Assembly (NCBI GenBank): GCA_039105265.1
Contig: JAPFFF010000001.1
Span: 7,068,001 to 7,132,000, forward strand
Length of the DNA: 64,000 bases
Direction of reading: 5' to 3'
Source of the DNA: Tritrichomonas musculus
Lineage: Eukaryota > Parabasalia > Tritrichomonadida > Tritrichomonadidae
A program made the translations under genes and the position numbers. Shown here piece after piece: positions 8,377 through 18,329 of this stretch (the first letter of the stretch is position 1; the number at the start of each line of letters is the position of its first letter). The notes beneath the pieces were generated by a model, which did no database searches, was not told the DNA's origin, and saw nothing but the letters and a program-made list of their open reading frames with translations.

Positions 8377-8700
8377 ATGGTAGAATACATATATTTGATT
8401 CGTGAAAGGGAATTTTCTTATTCTAATCAACCAGTATACAAAATTGGTAGAACAAATAAGATTGCAACAAGAATGGGACAATATCCAAAAGACAGCGAAG
8501 TATATATAATTGAAGCAGTAAGTGATTCAGTAAAAGTGGAAAAAGAATTAATAACAATATTTGAAGAAAATTATAAGAGAGCAACAACAAGAGATGGAAC
8601 AGCATTTATAGGAAATGAGTACTTTGTTGGGAATGTGAATGAAATGATATATATTATTAGGACTTATATCCAATATCATTGTCCCAGAGCTATCATTTAG
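8377..8700 (+). CDS. GIY-YIG-type nuclease (T5orf172/MUG113-like), 107 aa
   Basis: YIYLI at 4-8 and YKIGRT at 21-26 form the split GIY-YIG core. R32 follows, and KVEKELITIFEEN (about residues 53-65) supplies the catalytic glutamate helix. This single-domain form is common in large DNA viruses and phages. It lies back to back with the polymerase gene (55 bp between starts) and its last 8 bp overlap the 3' end of the convergent penton-like gene. It may act as a homing or repair nuclease. Confidence 0.85.
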   Translation: MVEYIYLIREREFSYSNQPVYKIGRTNKIATRMGQYPKDSEVYIIEAVSDSVKVEKELITIFEENYKRATTRDGTAFIGNEYFVGNVNEMIYIIRTYIQYHCPRAII

Positions 8701-9427
8701 TAAGGATGTCATATATATCAGCCTCTTGGCTTGGTTTTATTTTTAAGGTAATGAAGAGAGGAGATTTTAATATTACTGGTTGAAACATGAAATCGACTAA
8801 TCTCATTTCCAAATATTTTAATGAATCCGTATTAACTTTTATTTTTATTGGCTTAGTCATGTCATAGTTAACTATCATTGCCTCTTGATCCATTATCAAT
8901 GTGTCAATGTTTGCAAGGATGCTTGGGGTATATTCTTGGTCTCCAATTGATGAATGAGTTGCTACCCCCTGCAATGAAACTAAATACAACTTATTGGCAA
9001 AATCAAGTATAGGTAGATCAGGTACCTCGCACTCAACTCCATTTGGAAATATATGCCCTGGTTTAGTATTGAACAAACCAGTAATCAATTTCGCTCTATG
9101 ACTACCTTCCTTGAAAGTTACATTTTGGACTGGTTTTAGTGAAATGGTTCTATTATTGATATTCTTGAACTCGATTACAGTCTGATTTGCATTTAGGCAT
9201 TTGACTAAGTAGTTAAAGGAGTAAGCATACATTTCATCAAATTCTATTTTTACTTCTCCGAGTGATGACTCAAATATTAAATAATCATCATCCGTTGTCA
9301 TTAATATGTTTGCCTTGGTGTTAATAGATGAAACATAATACTTCACGTATGGGCATTTCCATGGTATATCAATATTAAGTCTTACAGTATTGTAATTACC
9401 TGGTTGGCTCTGAACCGAATACAACAT
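8693..9427 (-). CDS. Penton-like minor capsid protein, 244 aa
   Basis: A beta-rich protein with a C-terminal segment (IKIKVNTDSLKYLEMRLVD, then PLFITLKIK) of the kind that closes a single jelly roll in Polinton penton/minor capsid proteins. It occupies the place of a capsid partner and is transcribed divergently from the 1438-aa fibre-like gene with only 19 bp between the ATGs. The match is by pattern, length and context, not by catalytic residues, so the call is moderate. It differs from the shorter penton-like proteins of D and E. Confidence 0.55.
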   Translation of the reverse strand: MLYSVQSQPGNYNTVRLNIDIPWKCPYVKYYVSSINTKANILMTTDDDYLIFESSLGEVKIEFDEMYAYSFNYLVKCLNANQTVIEFKNINNRTISLKPVQNVTFKEGSHRAKLITGLFNTKPGHIFPNGVECEVPDLPILDFANKLYLVSLQGVATHSSIGDQEYTPSILANIDTLIMDQEAMIVNYDMTKPIKIKVNTDSLKYLEMRLVDFMFQPVILKSPLFITLKIKPSQEADIYDILTK

Positions 9428-9446
9428 AATTTATTTTCAAAGAAAA

Positions 9447-12400
9447 ATGTCTTTGACACTATATTCAGCAAAGAGCAAGGTGGCAACAAAACTTAAAGCA
9501 AATGGTTTCGAAATAGGTGTAGGAGAAGATGAAAAAATAAATATCATTCAAGAAGATAAACCTAATGTATATCCAAAGTTCAATTGTCTGTATAATAAGA
9601 GTGAAGTAGACGCCCGAGTAGTTAACGGTTACATAGAAAATGGAGGCAGTCTTGAAGGATTCGGTGACATTCCAATAACTGAAAAATCTACACAAATACT
9701 TGAATATCGAGCCCCAATGAAGAAAAGTATATTAGAGGAATCCAACAGAGAGCTGATCAAAGAAGAATTTTGTGTTAATACATTTAATGACATTATCGAA
9801 GGGGAATCAAAAACTTGTGAGGCCATTCATGAAATGTATAATGAATTGATGTGTGCAGCAGATGGTTATGAGCAAGTAGTATTAGATGAAGATAAAGGGC
9901 AATGTGATGTTATAAAGTATGTTCAAACTCCAACAGATGAATTCCAACACCTTCCGTTTCATAATCTAGCTAGTATATTGAAGAATATCATTAAGAATGA
10001 AAAGAATAATCAAAATACCACAAGATTATTATATGATACATTTAACAAAACAAACTGGATAAAGTTTATAAATGGGACAAAACAATATCATTATAATCTT
10101 CAGGACAATACGCTCAAGACAATAGGATACAGATATAAAAATAGTAATGTTGAAGTTAAAGCAGACCAGTTAGTGGAGGTAAGCAGCCCTGGTGAGTTTA
10201 TTGATATATACATGCAAAACCAAAAAGATAATTATGCAAATATTAAACTATTTATGGGTGCTTTCCTAGCACAATACTTGGTTGAAGTAATGATAAAGAA
10301 AGGAGTCAACTATATTAAAACCAGAAAAGATGCTGATAGTTTACGAATAACTATTGTTGAAGATGACGGTACATCTGAAACTATCACACTTGGAGAATAC
10401 TTAAATAATGTGTACTCAAGCTTAAACAATTTAACGCAAGCTCATAATGATTTACATGATTATGTCCTCAAAATTAAATCCTGTAAATGCAATCAAGGTG
10501 GCGGAGGAGAAGATATAAATCGCATACTACAGATGAGAGATCACTTAGAAAATCATATCCGAGATTTACAAAACAATCAAAATCGTCTCTTCGTAGACAG
10601 AGCAGTTGAGTCTACTCAAGATGTATTTACTCAAACGATTTTATATCGAGATGCAATACCAGAAATAGCAAAACAGGTCCTTGAACAAGATAAAGAGAAA
10701 CAAAAAGTTGATGTACAAGATAGAAGTTCGGACCGTGGAAAACATCATGATGATAATTACGTATGGAATGTGTTATGGAAAGAATGGGAAGAAATAATAG
10801 ATGAGTTTGATAGACCTGAAGGATGGAGAGAAAACAGACAAGCTAGTGTTCCAATAAATTATATTTGGGATTTAGTGCATGGAGAATGGGTGATGATTGA
10901 TAATGTTCATGATAATATTTCACCAACATGGAGATATGAAATGGATAGTGAATACATTGCGTATAATCTTCTGAAGATATATGAGAATGATGAAAATGGT
11001 TATTTACGATGGAGCGACAGATATCAAGAGTGGCAATGGTATTCATATTATGATCACTATACAGAGAATGAATCGATTTATATACCAAATAGGATTAGAA
11101 ATAATCAAGAAGCCTTTGGTCCATTGTTTGCATGGAATATCATGGATACACAATGGCAAGAACATGGTCAAGATTTTCTAGATAATTGGAGAACAGATTC
11201 CATTTTAAACCCACCAGACAATTTCATATGGGATGTTGAACATGAAGAATGGGTGATAATGACGCAACATTTTGATGGAGTTGATGGATGGCGTACAATA
11301 CATAGCCGTGAAATGATAGATATCGTTGAAATAAGAAATTCATTATTACATCTCTTTGGAAAAATAGAGTGGAATGAAGAAAGAAAACAATGGATATGGA
11401 AGCCAATTCTAGAGAATGAAAATAATCCAGCTTCACCATTAGCACTGTTTTCAAACGATAAATCTACTGGAACATCAATTGCTTTACCAGATTTTGTCAA
11501 TAATGCACTTTCATTTGAAAAAGTATTGGAATGTTATGGTGTTGATATCTGTGATGATATTCCAACATTAGATGAAACTAAACCAGTACTTGGTAAATAT
11601 ATTATTAAAGGAGATCTAGAAGTCAATGGTAAAATTCTTTGTGATTCTGTACCAAGTGGAGGTATTGTTACTACTGATTTCTCTCATGAACCTGGATATC
11701 CTGTTTATAATGTTAAGAGCAAAGATTTAGTTATGGATTCAATGATATTAAATGATAAAGACTATAGTGTCCTACTAATTAAAATACCTGATGAATTAAA
11801 GAGTGCAATCACAAGAATAACTGATACAACAAAAATGTTTAGAATAATATTGAGAACAAATATCTTGTATGATGTTGATGGTAATTTAATGAAAGAGTTC
11901 TTCATATATGTAAAAGATGGGCAGCCATATAATCCTGTAATTTCAAGAAACGTAGATACAGATTTTTATTCTGTAATGAGTATTGGAAATGATGAATCAC
12001 CAATGAAGAATAGTTTTTATATTGCATTTGATAAGATATCAACGGTTAATCCTTATAAACTCTATCACAAAGGAGAAATAAGTATCCAATATCTATTATC
12101 ACAAGATTCATTGGTAGCTGTTGAACCAACAATAAGATGTGATATTATTGAAGCAGAGAATGCATTAAGATTACACAAAAATGATAACCTATACCTTTAT
12201 CTACCTGATATTATTACTGAAGAAACCTTAGAAATAGAGGCACCAGATACAAATAAAGTAGAAAAGGAATTCTACAAAATCATCTATAAAATACCAACTG
12301 ATTATGTTATCCCTAATGGTTTAGAATTTGGTTTCAAAGAATTCTGTTTTGGTAATGAGTGGACATTAATATGGAATGGATCAGAATGGACAGATAATAA

Positions 12401-13763
12401 TTGTCAAGGATTGCTTAGAGGTAAGGTATCATCTAAATTACGAAAGGTTAATTCAAAACAAAACTCTGATGGTGCTATTGGTTGCTTTATTTTGATTAAA
12501 GACACAAAAACACATCACTCTGTAATCCCTGAAAGTAGTAATGGTTTATTATATGGCTTAATTGAAAATAGCACTATTGATACAACAATTTGGTATACAC
12601 ATAAAGAAGAATCTGATGACGGCGCTTTATATGATGTTGAATGGCTATTTGACAAAAAGTTAAATGGAGCAAGTTGTGAAGGATATGATATGTTAAATAC
12701 TTATTTCACATTTGGTAATTTATCAAGCGGGAAATTTAATTACTTAAATCTTAAAAAAATAGCATTAACTATAACATTGAGGGGTTCATCTATATCAAAC
12801 ACATTCACATTTGAAAGCACTGGAGTTAGAAGGACGACTAAAAATGATAGGGCCTACATTGACTTAAAGCCAGTAGTGGATTGTATAGAACAGCTTGCTT
12901 ATAAATGGGAAGGCTCTAATATTAAATCAAGAGATATAGAATTATATTTAAGAAAAGATTTAGTTGACCCCATAGAAGAAATAAGTTGGAACCCTGAAAC
13001 AAATCCATTTCAATATATCATTAGAAACCAATTTTATGAAATCAAGCCAAGGCCAGATGCAGCTTCAACATTATATACTGATTTTAACATCACATCTTCA
13101 AAAATAATTACAGCTGATAACATTACAACAATGAGAAGTGATTTAAATGTTGTTTCAAATAATTATGATGTAATGAATTATGATGTATCAAAAATAAGAA
13201 AGGAAGTAAATACACTAAATACACAAATGGCTATACAAATAATGAAAACACAATATTTAGAACAAGCTGTAAATGCTATTCAAGTTGCCGGTGCTATAAA
13301 ACTTGCATTCTCTACTCCAATGGCTGTATTAGGTGCAATTGGTTTGGCTGTATCTACTGTTGGAATTGAATTCGGTGTCCATACTATTTATAACGGGAAT
13401 GATGTATCTAATTTATCTTATGAACAATTACAAAACACTTACCCAGATGCTGATACTTCAAATATTCAAAATGTAGACGCTGGACAAATTAATCAAGTTG
13501 TTGGTAGTATTGGTGCTGAACCAGATTTATTAAATAGTTATTGGAATCAGTATAGAGATTTAGTCATGGACTTAGATATGTGGGATGGAAATGAAGAAAT
13601 GTGTGATCAAATATTTAATCAATTAAATGAATTAGTACAAACAATAGATAGAGAATTCCCTGGAGCTGAATTACCACCATGGGTTTCAGTAATTGTTCAT
13701 GCACCTGATGTTCAAACATTAGCAGCTAAAACAAGTATAAAGTTACAGACCAACAAATATTAG
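9447..13763 (+). CDS. Giant fibre-like protein, 1438 aa, with Trp-rich repeats; C-terminus shifted
   Basis: Residues about 432-670 hold at least five Trp-rich repeats of 40-50 residues (FIWDVEHEEWVI, then GWRTIH, and similar), a pattern of aromatic repeats suited to a surface or binding stalk. Residues about 750-1220 match the first 450 residues of the neighbouring 1208-aa protein (NILYDVDGNLMKEFFIY), and both share SSKIITADNITTMRSDLN. A glycine/alanine hydrophobic stretch follows near residue 1290. The frame stops at 13763, but the expected continuation runs on in another frame to 14080. It probably forms virion fibres or a cell-surface adhesin; inferred. Confidence 0.7.
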   Translation: MSLTLYSAKSKVATKLKANGFEIGVGEDEKINIIQEDKPNVYPKFNCLYNKSEVDARVVNGYIENGGSLEGFGDIPITEKSTQILEYRAPMKKSILEESNRELIKEEFCVNTFNDIIEGESKTCEAIHEMYNELMCAADGYEQVVLDEDKGQCDVIKYVQTPTDEFQHLPFHNLASILKNIIKNEKNNQNTTRLLYDTFNKTNWIKFINGTKQYHYNLQDNTLKTIGYRYKNSNVEVKADQLVEVSSPGEFIDIYMQNQKDNYANIKLFMGAFLAQYLVEVMIKKGVNYIKTRKDADSLRITIVEDDGTSETITLGEYLNNVYSSLNNLTQAHNDLHDYVLKIKSCKCNQGGGGEDINRILQMRDHLENHIRDLQNNQNRLFVDRAVESTQDVFTQTILYRDAIPEIAKQVLEQDKEKQKVDVQDRSSDRGKHHDDNYVWNVLWKEWEEIIDEFDRPEGWRENRQASVPINYIWDLVHGEWVMIDNVHDNISPTWRYEMDSEYIAYNLLKIYENDENGYLRWSDRYQEWQWYSYYDHYTENESIYIPNRIRNNQEAFGPLFAWNIMDTQWQEHGQDFLDNWRTDSILNPPDNFIWDVEHEEWVIMTQHFDGVDGWRTIHSREMIDIVEIRNSLLHLFGKIEWNEERKQWIWKPILENENNPASPLALFSNDKSTGTSIALPDFVNNALSFEKVLECYGVDICDDIPTLDETKPVLGKYIIKGDLEVNGKILCDSVPSGGIVTTDFSHEPGYPVYNVKSKDLVMDSMILNDKDYSVLLIKIPDELKSAITRITDTTKMFRIILRTNILYDVDGNLMKEFFIYVKDGQPYNPVISRNVDTDFYSVMSIGNDESPMKNSFYIAFDKISTVNPYKLYHKGEISIQYLLSQDSLVAVEPTIRCDIIEAENALRLHKNDNLYLYLPDIITEETLEIEAPDTNKVEKEFYKIIYKIPTDYVIPNGLEFGFKEFCFGNEWTLIWNGSEWTDNNCQGLLRGKVSSKLRKVNSKQNSDGAIGCFILIKDTKTHHSVIPESSNGLLYGLIENSTIDTTIWYTHKEESDDGALYDVEWLFDKKLNGASCEGYDMLNTYFTFGNLSSGKFNYLNLKKIALTITLRGSSISNTFTFESTGVRRTTKNDRAYIDLKPVVDCIEQLAYKWEGSNIKSRDIELYLRKDLVDPIEEISWNPETNPFQYIIRNQFYEIKPRPDAASTLYTDFNITSSKIITADNITTMRSDLNVVSNNYDVMNYDVSKIRKEVNTLNTQMAIQIMKTQYLEQAVNAIQVAGAIKLAFSTPMAVLGAIGLAVSTVGIEFGVHTIYNGNDVSNLSYEQLQNTYPDADTSNIQNVDAGQINQVVGSIGAEPDLLNSYWNQYRDLVMDLDMWDGNEEMCDQIFNQLNELVQTIDREFPGAELPPWVSVIVHAPDVQTLAAKTSIKLQTNKY

Positions 13764-14080
13764 GCTCATTAATTAAATGGTGTGAAACTGATTATAAAAG
13801 ATTAGATGACCCAACAAAATTTAAAGACAATTGGTTTAATCCTGATAAGGCAGTATTATCTTTATCTGCAACAATTGATATTTGTAATAGGATGAGAGAT
13901 TCCATGAAATTTCCAATCATGATATTAGCAAAAAATATGGAAGCATTTAATAATGTTAATATGGATGAATATTACAAGAAGAGTGAAGTGAATGAGATGC
14001 TACAACAGAAGGATGCCATAATTGAATCATTAGCAAATAGAATTGCTGCATTGGAAAAGAAGTGTGCAAATATAGAGTAG
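13736..14080 (+). pseudogene. Frame-shifted C-terminus of the 1438-aa fibre-like gene
   Basis: Just before the stop of the long gene, the -1 frame reads on with ILGSLIKWCETDYKRLDDP and ends at 14080 with a coiled coil (YYKKSEVNEMLQQKDA, then IAALEKKC). The corresponding region of the 1208-aa protein (IITWCEEEYKQLDELP) is in one continuous frame, so this segment belongs to the upstream gene. No classical slippery heptamer is visible in the overlap, so a single-base mutation is more likely than programmed frameshifting. Confidence 0.75.
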
Positions 14081-14109
14081 ATTAGGGAATAATTTTTTTA
14101 GAGATTTAA

Positions 14110-17100
14110 ATGACTTCAGAGCAAGTGAAAGATACTACAACAAGATTCATTGGTGATATACAATTTAAAGTTGGAGATGCTACTAGGAAAGCAAGTGAAT
14201 TATTAACGCTGAGTGATTTGGATGGATATGTACAGACAGGGCATTTATTTAATGAAGTAGAGGGTATACCAGAATTTAATATCAAAAATAATAATATACA
14301 ATACGAGTCATCTACACAATACCATATCCTAAAGTTTGTTAACATACCAGAGGATTTCATGAATAAAGTGAAGGAAATAACAGCACAAACCAATATCTTT
14401 AAAGTGGTTTTGAGAAAGAATATCATATATGACACGAATGGAAATTTAGTTAAGGAATTCTTTATTTATGCCAAAGATGGACAAGTATACTCTCCTATGA
14501 TAACAAAGAGTGCAAATGGATGTTCTATAAATAATAGCACAAATATGGGATACATCAATATAGCCTTTGATAGTGGTCTTGATTTTAATCCATATACTCT
14601 ATGGATGAATGGTGAGCTGAGTATCATGAATGAGTACATAACTGATTCACTGCAAACACTGAAGACAGTCAAGTGTTCCATCATCAAAGCTGATAATGCA
14701 TTGAAACTACATAAGAGTGATGTATTGTATCTTTACAAACCAACTCTAACTAGCGAAGTCCAAATGGATGATAAAAAGTATTGGCTACTACAATGGAACA
14801 TAGATGATAATTATAATATACCTACAGGCTTGGAGTTTAAATTTAATGAATACTGTTTTGGTAATAAATGGTTCTTAACATGGAATGGAACAAAATGGGT
14901 AGGAGATAATATTCAAGGAAACATTAATGGAAAAATGAAAAATGCTTTGAATAAGGAGAATGAATATGGAGAAGATGGAACATATATTAGAATCAAGAGA
15001 AGTGAAAGAAATATTATGTTAATTAAAAAACCAGATGACTATTCTATAGATAACCTCTTACATTATATGATACATGGTGGAAAGTGTAAAGTAGAGAACA
15101 AACTAAAACTAAAGACGGGTGAGATAGAAGACTTTTCCAAATATGGATTAGGCTATCAAACCAGTAATGGGGGAATAAATATTTATGGATATGATATTGA
15201 AGCCATAAGATGCTATAAGACAAATGGTACAGGAAGTGATTTAGATATTAATCTTGTAGAAGAATTCTATCTTGATATAACTTTAGATGGAGAAATAAAG
15301 GCAAACAGATTTTCTATGAGACCAACAGGAAAAATATTTGACCCCAAGAGTGATAAGAAATGGTATTTTATTCATGGCCTATTAGATTCATGTGAACAGG
15401 TAGAATATTGTTATGTTTCATCAACCCCTAATGACTCACGAAATATTAAAATCTATTTGTTTGATGAATATGTTGACCCGATAGATGAAGTTAATTGGGA
15501 CCCTACTACTAACCCCTTCGAATATATTATTAGACAACAATTTTATGAAGTGTATCCCAATCCTAATGCAGCAACTACCTTGTATACAGATTACAATATT
15601 ACTAGTTCTAAAATCATTACTGCTGATAATATTACAACCATGAGAAGTGATTTAAATATGGTAACTAACAATGTAGATGTGATTAGCTATGATGTCCAAG
15701 AAATGAACACAACAATAGAAAGCCTAAAAGGAAGAGTATCGAGAACAGAAACAGTAACTCAGCATCTAGAAGAAGATGTTGATAATTTACGTATAGTCTC
15801 ATGGACTGCTTTAGCATTTGGTGTCGCAGGTACAGTCGGTTCAATAGGTTCTATAGGTATGCAATTAGCTCCAGAAGGTATTAGTTTTGCAACTGGGAAT
15901 GGGGGAGGATTCCTTAAAAGATTGTTCTCACGTAAATCAACAAAAGGATTGAGCGATATAGTTAGAAATGCTATTAATTTCATGTCTGGGACCGTCGCTA
16001 GGTCTATCACAAAAGACATTACTCCAATAATAACCTGGTGTGAGGAAGAATATAAACAACTAGATGAATTACCTTATACAGATGAGAATGATAACCCAGA
16101 TACAGGAACCTTAACATTAAGTGGTGCCATGGATATTAGCAATATGTTCAGGGAATCCCTCAAGCCTGCATTTAAATTACTCGCCGAGAAGGTTAATGAG
16201 CTAGAGGCGGAGTTTGGTTATTACCCTACATTGGATGAAGTAGTTCAAAAGACAGATTTGGTTAGAGATGACATAATAGATGTTGTTGGTAAATTTGTTA
16301 ATGGAGAGGTCCATTTGGAAGCAGAAGATGTTATCACAGATGGAACAATCAAAGCACGATTTTTGGTGCAAAAAGTTAGTGAATACAATGATGTTGATTA
16401 TGAAGAGAATATAGTTACTATTAATATTACTGGTGGAACAATTAATTACCAAGGAACAACTGATTTTCCTAGCTGCACTATGAATGACAAAACATTTGTT
16501 ATATCAAACCCAAATAAACATAGGGTTGGTGGAATACAGATAAAAGAAAATACAGCAAAAAGAAGAATGGAATTTACTACAAATGATTTAGCCTATACTT
16601 GTGATATAGATGCTTTACATAAGAAGATAGATACATTACATGAGCAGATAGAAAAGAATGATACAGCTCTAGCTACTACATTAAATGAATTCCCAACTGT
16701 TGATGAAGTAAATGAAGCATTAGATGAATTAAAAAATAATATGGTTAATATGGATAACCTGTATACAAAAGAGGAAGCGGATAATAAATATCGAAGCAAA
16801 AATGATTTGATATACAAAGAATCTATTGAAGTGCCTTTTGAAAATGTACAAGATAGTTCAGGAACGTGGGAAGTCAAAATAAAATTGAATAGTGGAACTC
16901 GTCTTGTTGGAACAATTTCAAATAACGATGGCTTTGTAAAAGAGTTTGATTATTTGTTTGATTATAATGGTGTTATCACTGAAGATGGAGATGTTAATAT
17001 AGATTTTGAAATTGATGGAACAACTTATTACTTAACTTATTATAAAAGTGATAGTAATGGTCTGTGCTTTTATATCGATAACGGGGCAGACTATTTTGAT

Positions 17101-17736
17101 ACCAAATTAATATTAGCGGAAAAAATATTGAAGCAAGATAAAATAGCATTGAAAAGTGAGATTCCTGAACCTGTTGATTTGACCAATTATGCATTGAAAA
17201 GTGAAAATGATGAACTGAAGACAAAATTAAATAATTATATTAAATCTCATCAAGATCTAGCCAAGTTAGTAGGTGATAATGTTACTAAAATCGTAACAAT
17301 GAACAGTCAGATATCAAATCTACAGCAAGAGAATGAATCATTAAAAACTAAGTTAAACGCGTTAATGAATAAATTAACACGAATCGAGTATACATTCAAT
17401 GTAACGAATAGTAATACCATTCATTATCAATTCGAGAAACAACTTGACGAATATGATGGAACACTCTATTTGACTTATAATGAAACCAGAGATAATGTTA
17501 CCAGTGTAAACGAAATCAAAATCAATATATCATTCAACGTTAATAATTCACCTAAGTTTGAATATCAATGTGAACCAACTAAGATCTGGTTAAACAATAT
17601 TGAATTTCCATTAAGTAGTAGCAATCTCATGATCAATGCAACAGTTAATTACATATTGATTAATTCTTCATTCTTTACATCAAATGGTATCTTACTTGAA
17701 GATAACACTAAGAATGAAATACATTCATTACTGTGA
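14110..17736 (+). CDS. Giant fibre-like protein, 1208 aa
   Basis: Paralogue of the preceding gene without the Trp-rich repeats. Beta-rich N-terminal half; SSKIITADNITT near residue 500; a Gly/Ala-rich hydrophobic segment around 560-600; then modules with LYTKEEADNKY (near 885) and ALKSEIPEPVDLTNYALKSE (near 1017), the Y-x-K-x-E-x-D-x-x-Y signature seen in trimeric phage tail fibres. A coiled coil follows (INxQISNLQQENESLK near 1075) and then a beta-rich tip. The same ALKSEIPEPVDLT module occurs in D's fibre gene. A trimeric receptor-binding fibre is the likely role. Confidence 0.72.
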   Translation: MTSEQVKDTTTRFIGDIQFKVGDATRKASELLTLSDLDGYVQTGHLFNEVEGIPEFNIKNNNIQYESSTQYHILKFVNIPEDFMNKVKEITAQTNIFKVVLRKNIIYDTNGNLVKEFFIYAKDGQVYSPMITKSANGCSINNSTNMGYINIAFDSGLDFNPYTLWMNGELSIMNEYITDSLQTLKTVKCSIIKADNALKLHKSDVLYLYKPTLTSEVQMDDKKYWLLQWNIDDNYNIPTGLEFKFNEYCFGNKWFLTWNGTKWVGDNIQGNINGKMKNALNKENEYGEDGTYIRIKRSERNIMLIKKPDDYSIDNLLHYMIHGGKCKVENKLKLKTGEIEDFSKYGLGYQTSNGGINIYGYDIEAIRCYKTNGTGSDLDINLVEEFYLDITLDGEIKANRFSMRPTGKIFDPKSDKKWYFIHGLLDSCEQVEYCYVSSTPNDSRNIKIYLFDEYVDPIDEVNWDPTTNPFEYIIRQQFYEVYPNPNAATTLYTDYNITSSKIITADNITTMRSDLNMVTNNVDVISYDVQEMNTTIESLKGRVSRTETVTQHLEEDVDNLRIVSWTALAFGVAGTVGSIGSIGMQLAPEGISFATGNGGGFLKRLFSRKSTKGLSDIVRNAINFMSGTVARSITKDITPIITWCEEEYKQLDELPYTDENDNPDTGTLTLSGAMDISNMFRESLKPAFKLLAEKVNELEAEFGYYPTLDEVVQKTDLVRDDIIDVVGKFVNGEVHLEAEDVITDGTIKARFLVQKVSEYNDVDYEENIVTINITGGTINYQGTTDFPSCTMNDKTFVISNPNKHRVGGIQIKENTAKRRMEFTTNDLAYTCDIDALHKKIDTLHEQIEKNDTALATTLNEFPTVDEVNEALDELKNNMVNMDNLYTKEEADNKYRSKNDLIYKESIEVPFENVQDSSGTWEVKIKLNSGTRLVGTISNNDGFVKEFDYLFDYNGVITEDGDVNIDFEIDGTTYYLTYYKSDSNGLCFYIDNGADYFDTKLILAEKILKQDKIALKSEIPEPVDLTNYALKSENDELKTKLNNYIKSHQDLAKLVGDNVTKIVTMNSQISNLQQENESLKTKLNALMNKLTRIEYTFNVTNSNTIHYQFEKQLDEYDGTLYLTYNETRDNVTSVNEIKINISFNVNNSPKFEYQCEPTKIWLNNIEFPLSSSNLMINATVNYILINSSFFTSNGILLEDNTKNEIHSLL

Positions 17737-17983
17737 AATACAAAAAGTTGATAGATATTTTTTCGGGTGTAGAATTCAAAAAACACCATTAGAAAGCTCA
17801 AAAACTACTCCATACCTTGGAAATGACATTGGTGGAATAGTGAAAGTAGAGAGTGTGTACTTACGATAGGTTTTCAGAGGGTATTTGGCCGGGTAGCGAG
17901 GCCCAAGCGAAGGTGTACCTGAGCTTGGTGGCGAGCAGTGTAGGCGGTGGCGAAGTATGAGACACCGCCTATACTATACTACT
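17737..17983. repeat. Right terminal region of element A with palindromes
   Basis: Non-coding. The last 110 bases are GC-rich. CCAAGC at 17903-17908 pairs with GCTTGG at 17923-17928 around an inner palindrome AGGTGTACCT (17911-17920). GGCGGTG at 17943-17949 pairs with CACCGCC at 17963-17969. The end CTATACTATACTACT at 17983 is the expected outer tip. It is presumably one TIR; its partner is outside the window. Confidence 0.7.
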
Positions 17984-18242
17984 ATGTTATATTTATATTT
18001 AAATGCTTTTGAATCAATTGTTTTGCAAATGATGCTTGTTTATGTTGTGGTAGTTTCATTATTTCTTTCATTCGTTCATCATCAAGGAACTGTATAACTA
18101 ATTCACGGTCATGAGCGTCATCTGATGAATCATTATTGTCATTGTCAAATGAACCTTCATTATCATCTGATTTAGCAATCAATATCGTTAACAAATGACG
18201 GATTGCATCAACATGTTTCAATATCTCTCTTAATTCTGTCAT
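17984..18242 (-). pseudogene. Helix-turn-helix-like gene of element B, 3' end lost to insertion of A
   Basis: The start is placed at 18242 (MTELREILKHVD) because the intact relatives at 56385 and 63444 start there behind TTTTTTATTTCATTGAA. The gene keeps AHDRELVIQFLDDERM and KQASFAKQLIQKHLNINIT, then breaks at 17984 where element A begins. Compared with the 135-aa protein it also lacks about 26 residues in the acidic linker, in frame. TSD candidate ATGTTA starts at 17984. Confidence 0.85.
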
Positions 18243-18329
18243 TTCAATGAAATAAAAAACCTGAATTATTTTTTTTTGATTTAACATTTTTCAAATTTCA
18301 AATAATTTGATTTTTTAATTATATCATAA

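Larger units (their letters stand above)
1..17983. mobile_element. Element A: Maverick/Polinton-like transposon, left end outside window
   Basis: Block of virus-like genes ending at 17983 in the terminal sequence CCTATACTATACTACT, which read inward starts AGTAGT like the other elements here. Immediately to the right, from 17984, lies the middle of a gene whose intact relative is at 56385-56792, so A was inserted into that gene. Contents are a protein-primed DNA polymerase, three HNH genes, a GIY-YIG gene, a penton-like gene, two fibre-like giants and small genes shared with element D (149-aa and 175-aa types). Integrase, ATPase and most of the capsid gene are not seen and may lie to the left. 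Its polymerase is very different from that of B, C and D, so it is a separate family. The second TIR and target duplication cannot be seen. Confidence 0.82.

Noticed and set aside
13700-13770. Programmed -1 ribosomal frameshift
   Set aside because: No X-XXY-YYZ slippery site or strong downstream structure was seen in the short overlap of the two frames.
16201-16452. Minus-strand ORFs within the fibre-like genes
   Set aside because: Shadows of long repetitive coding frames without leaders or relatives.
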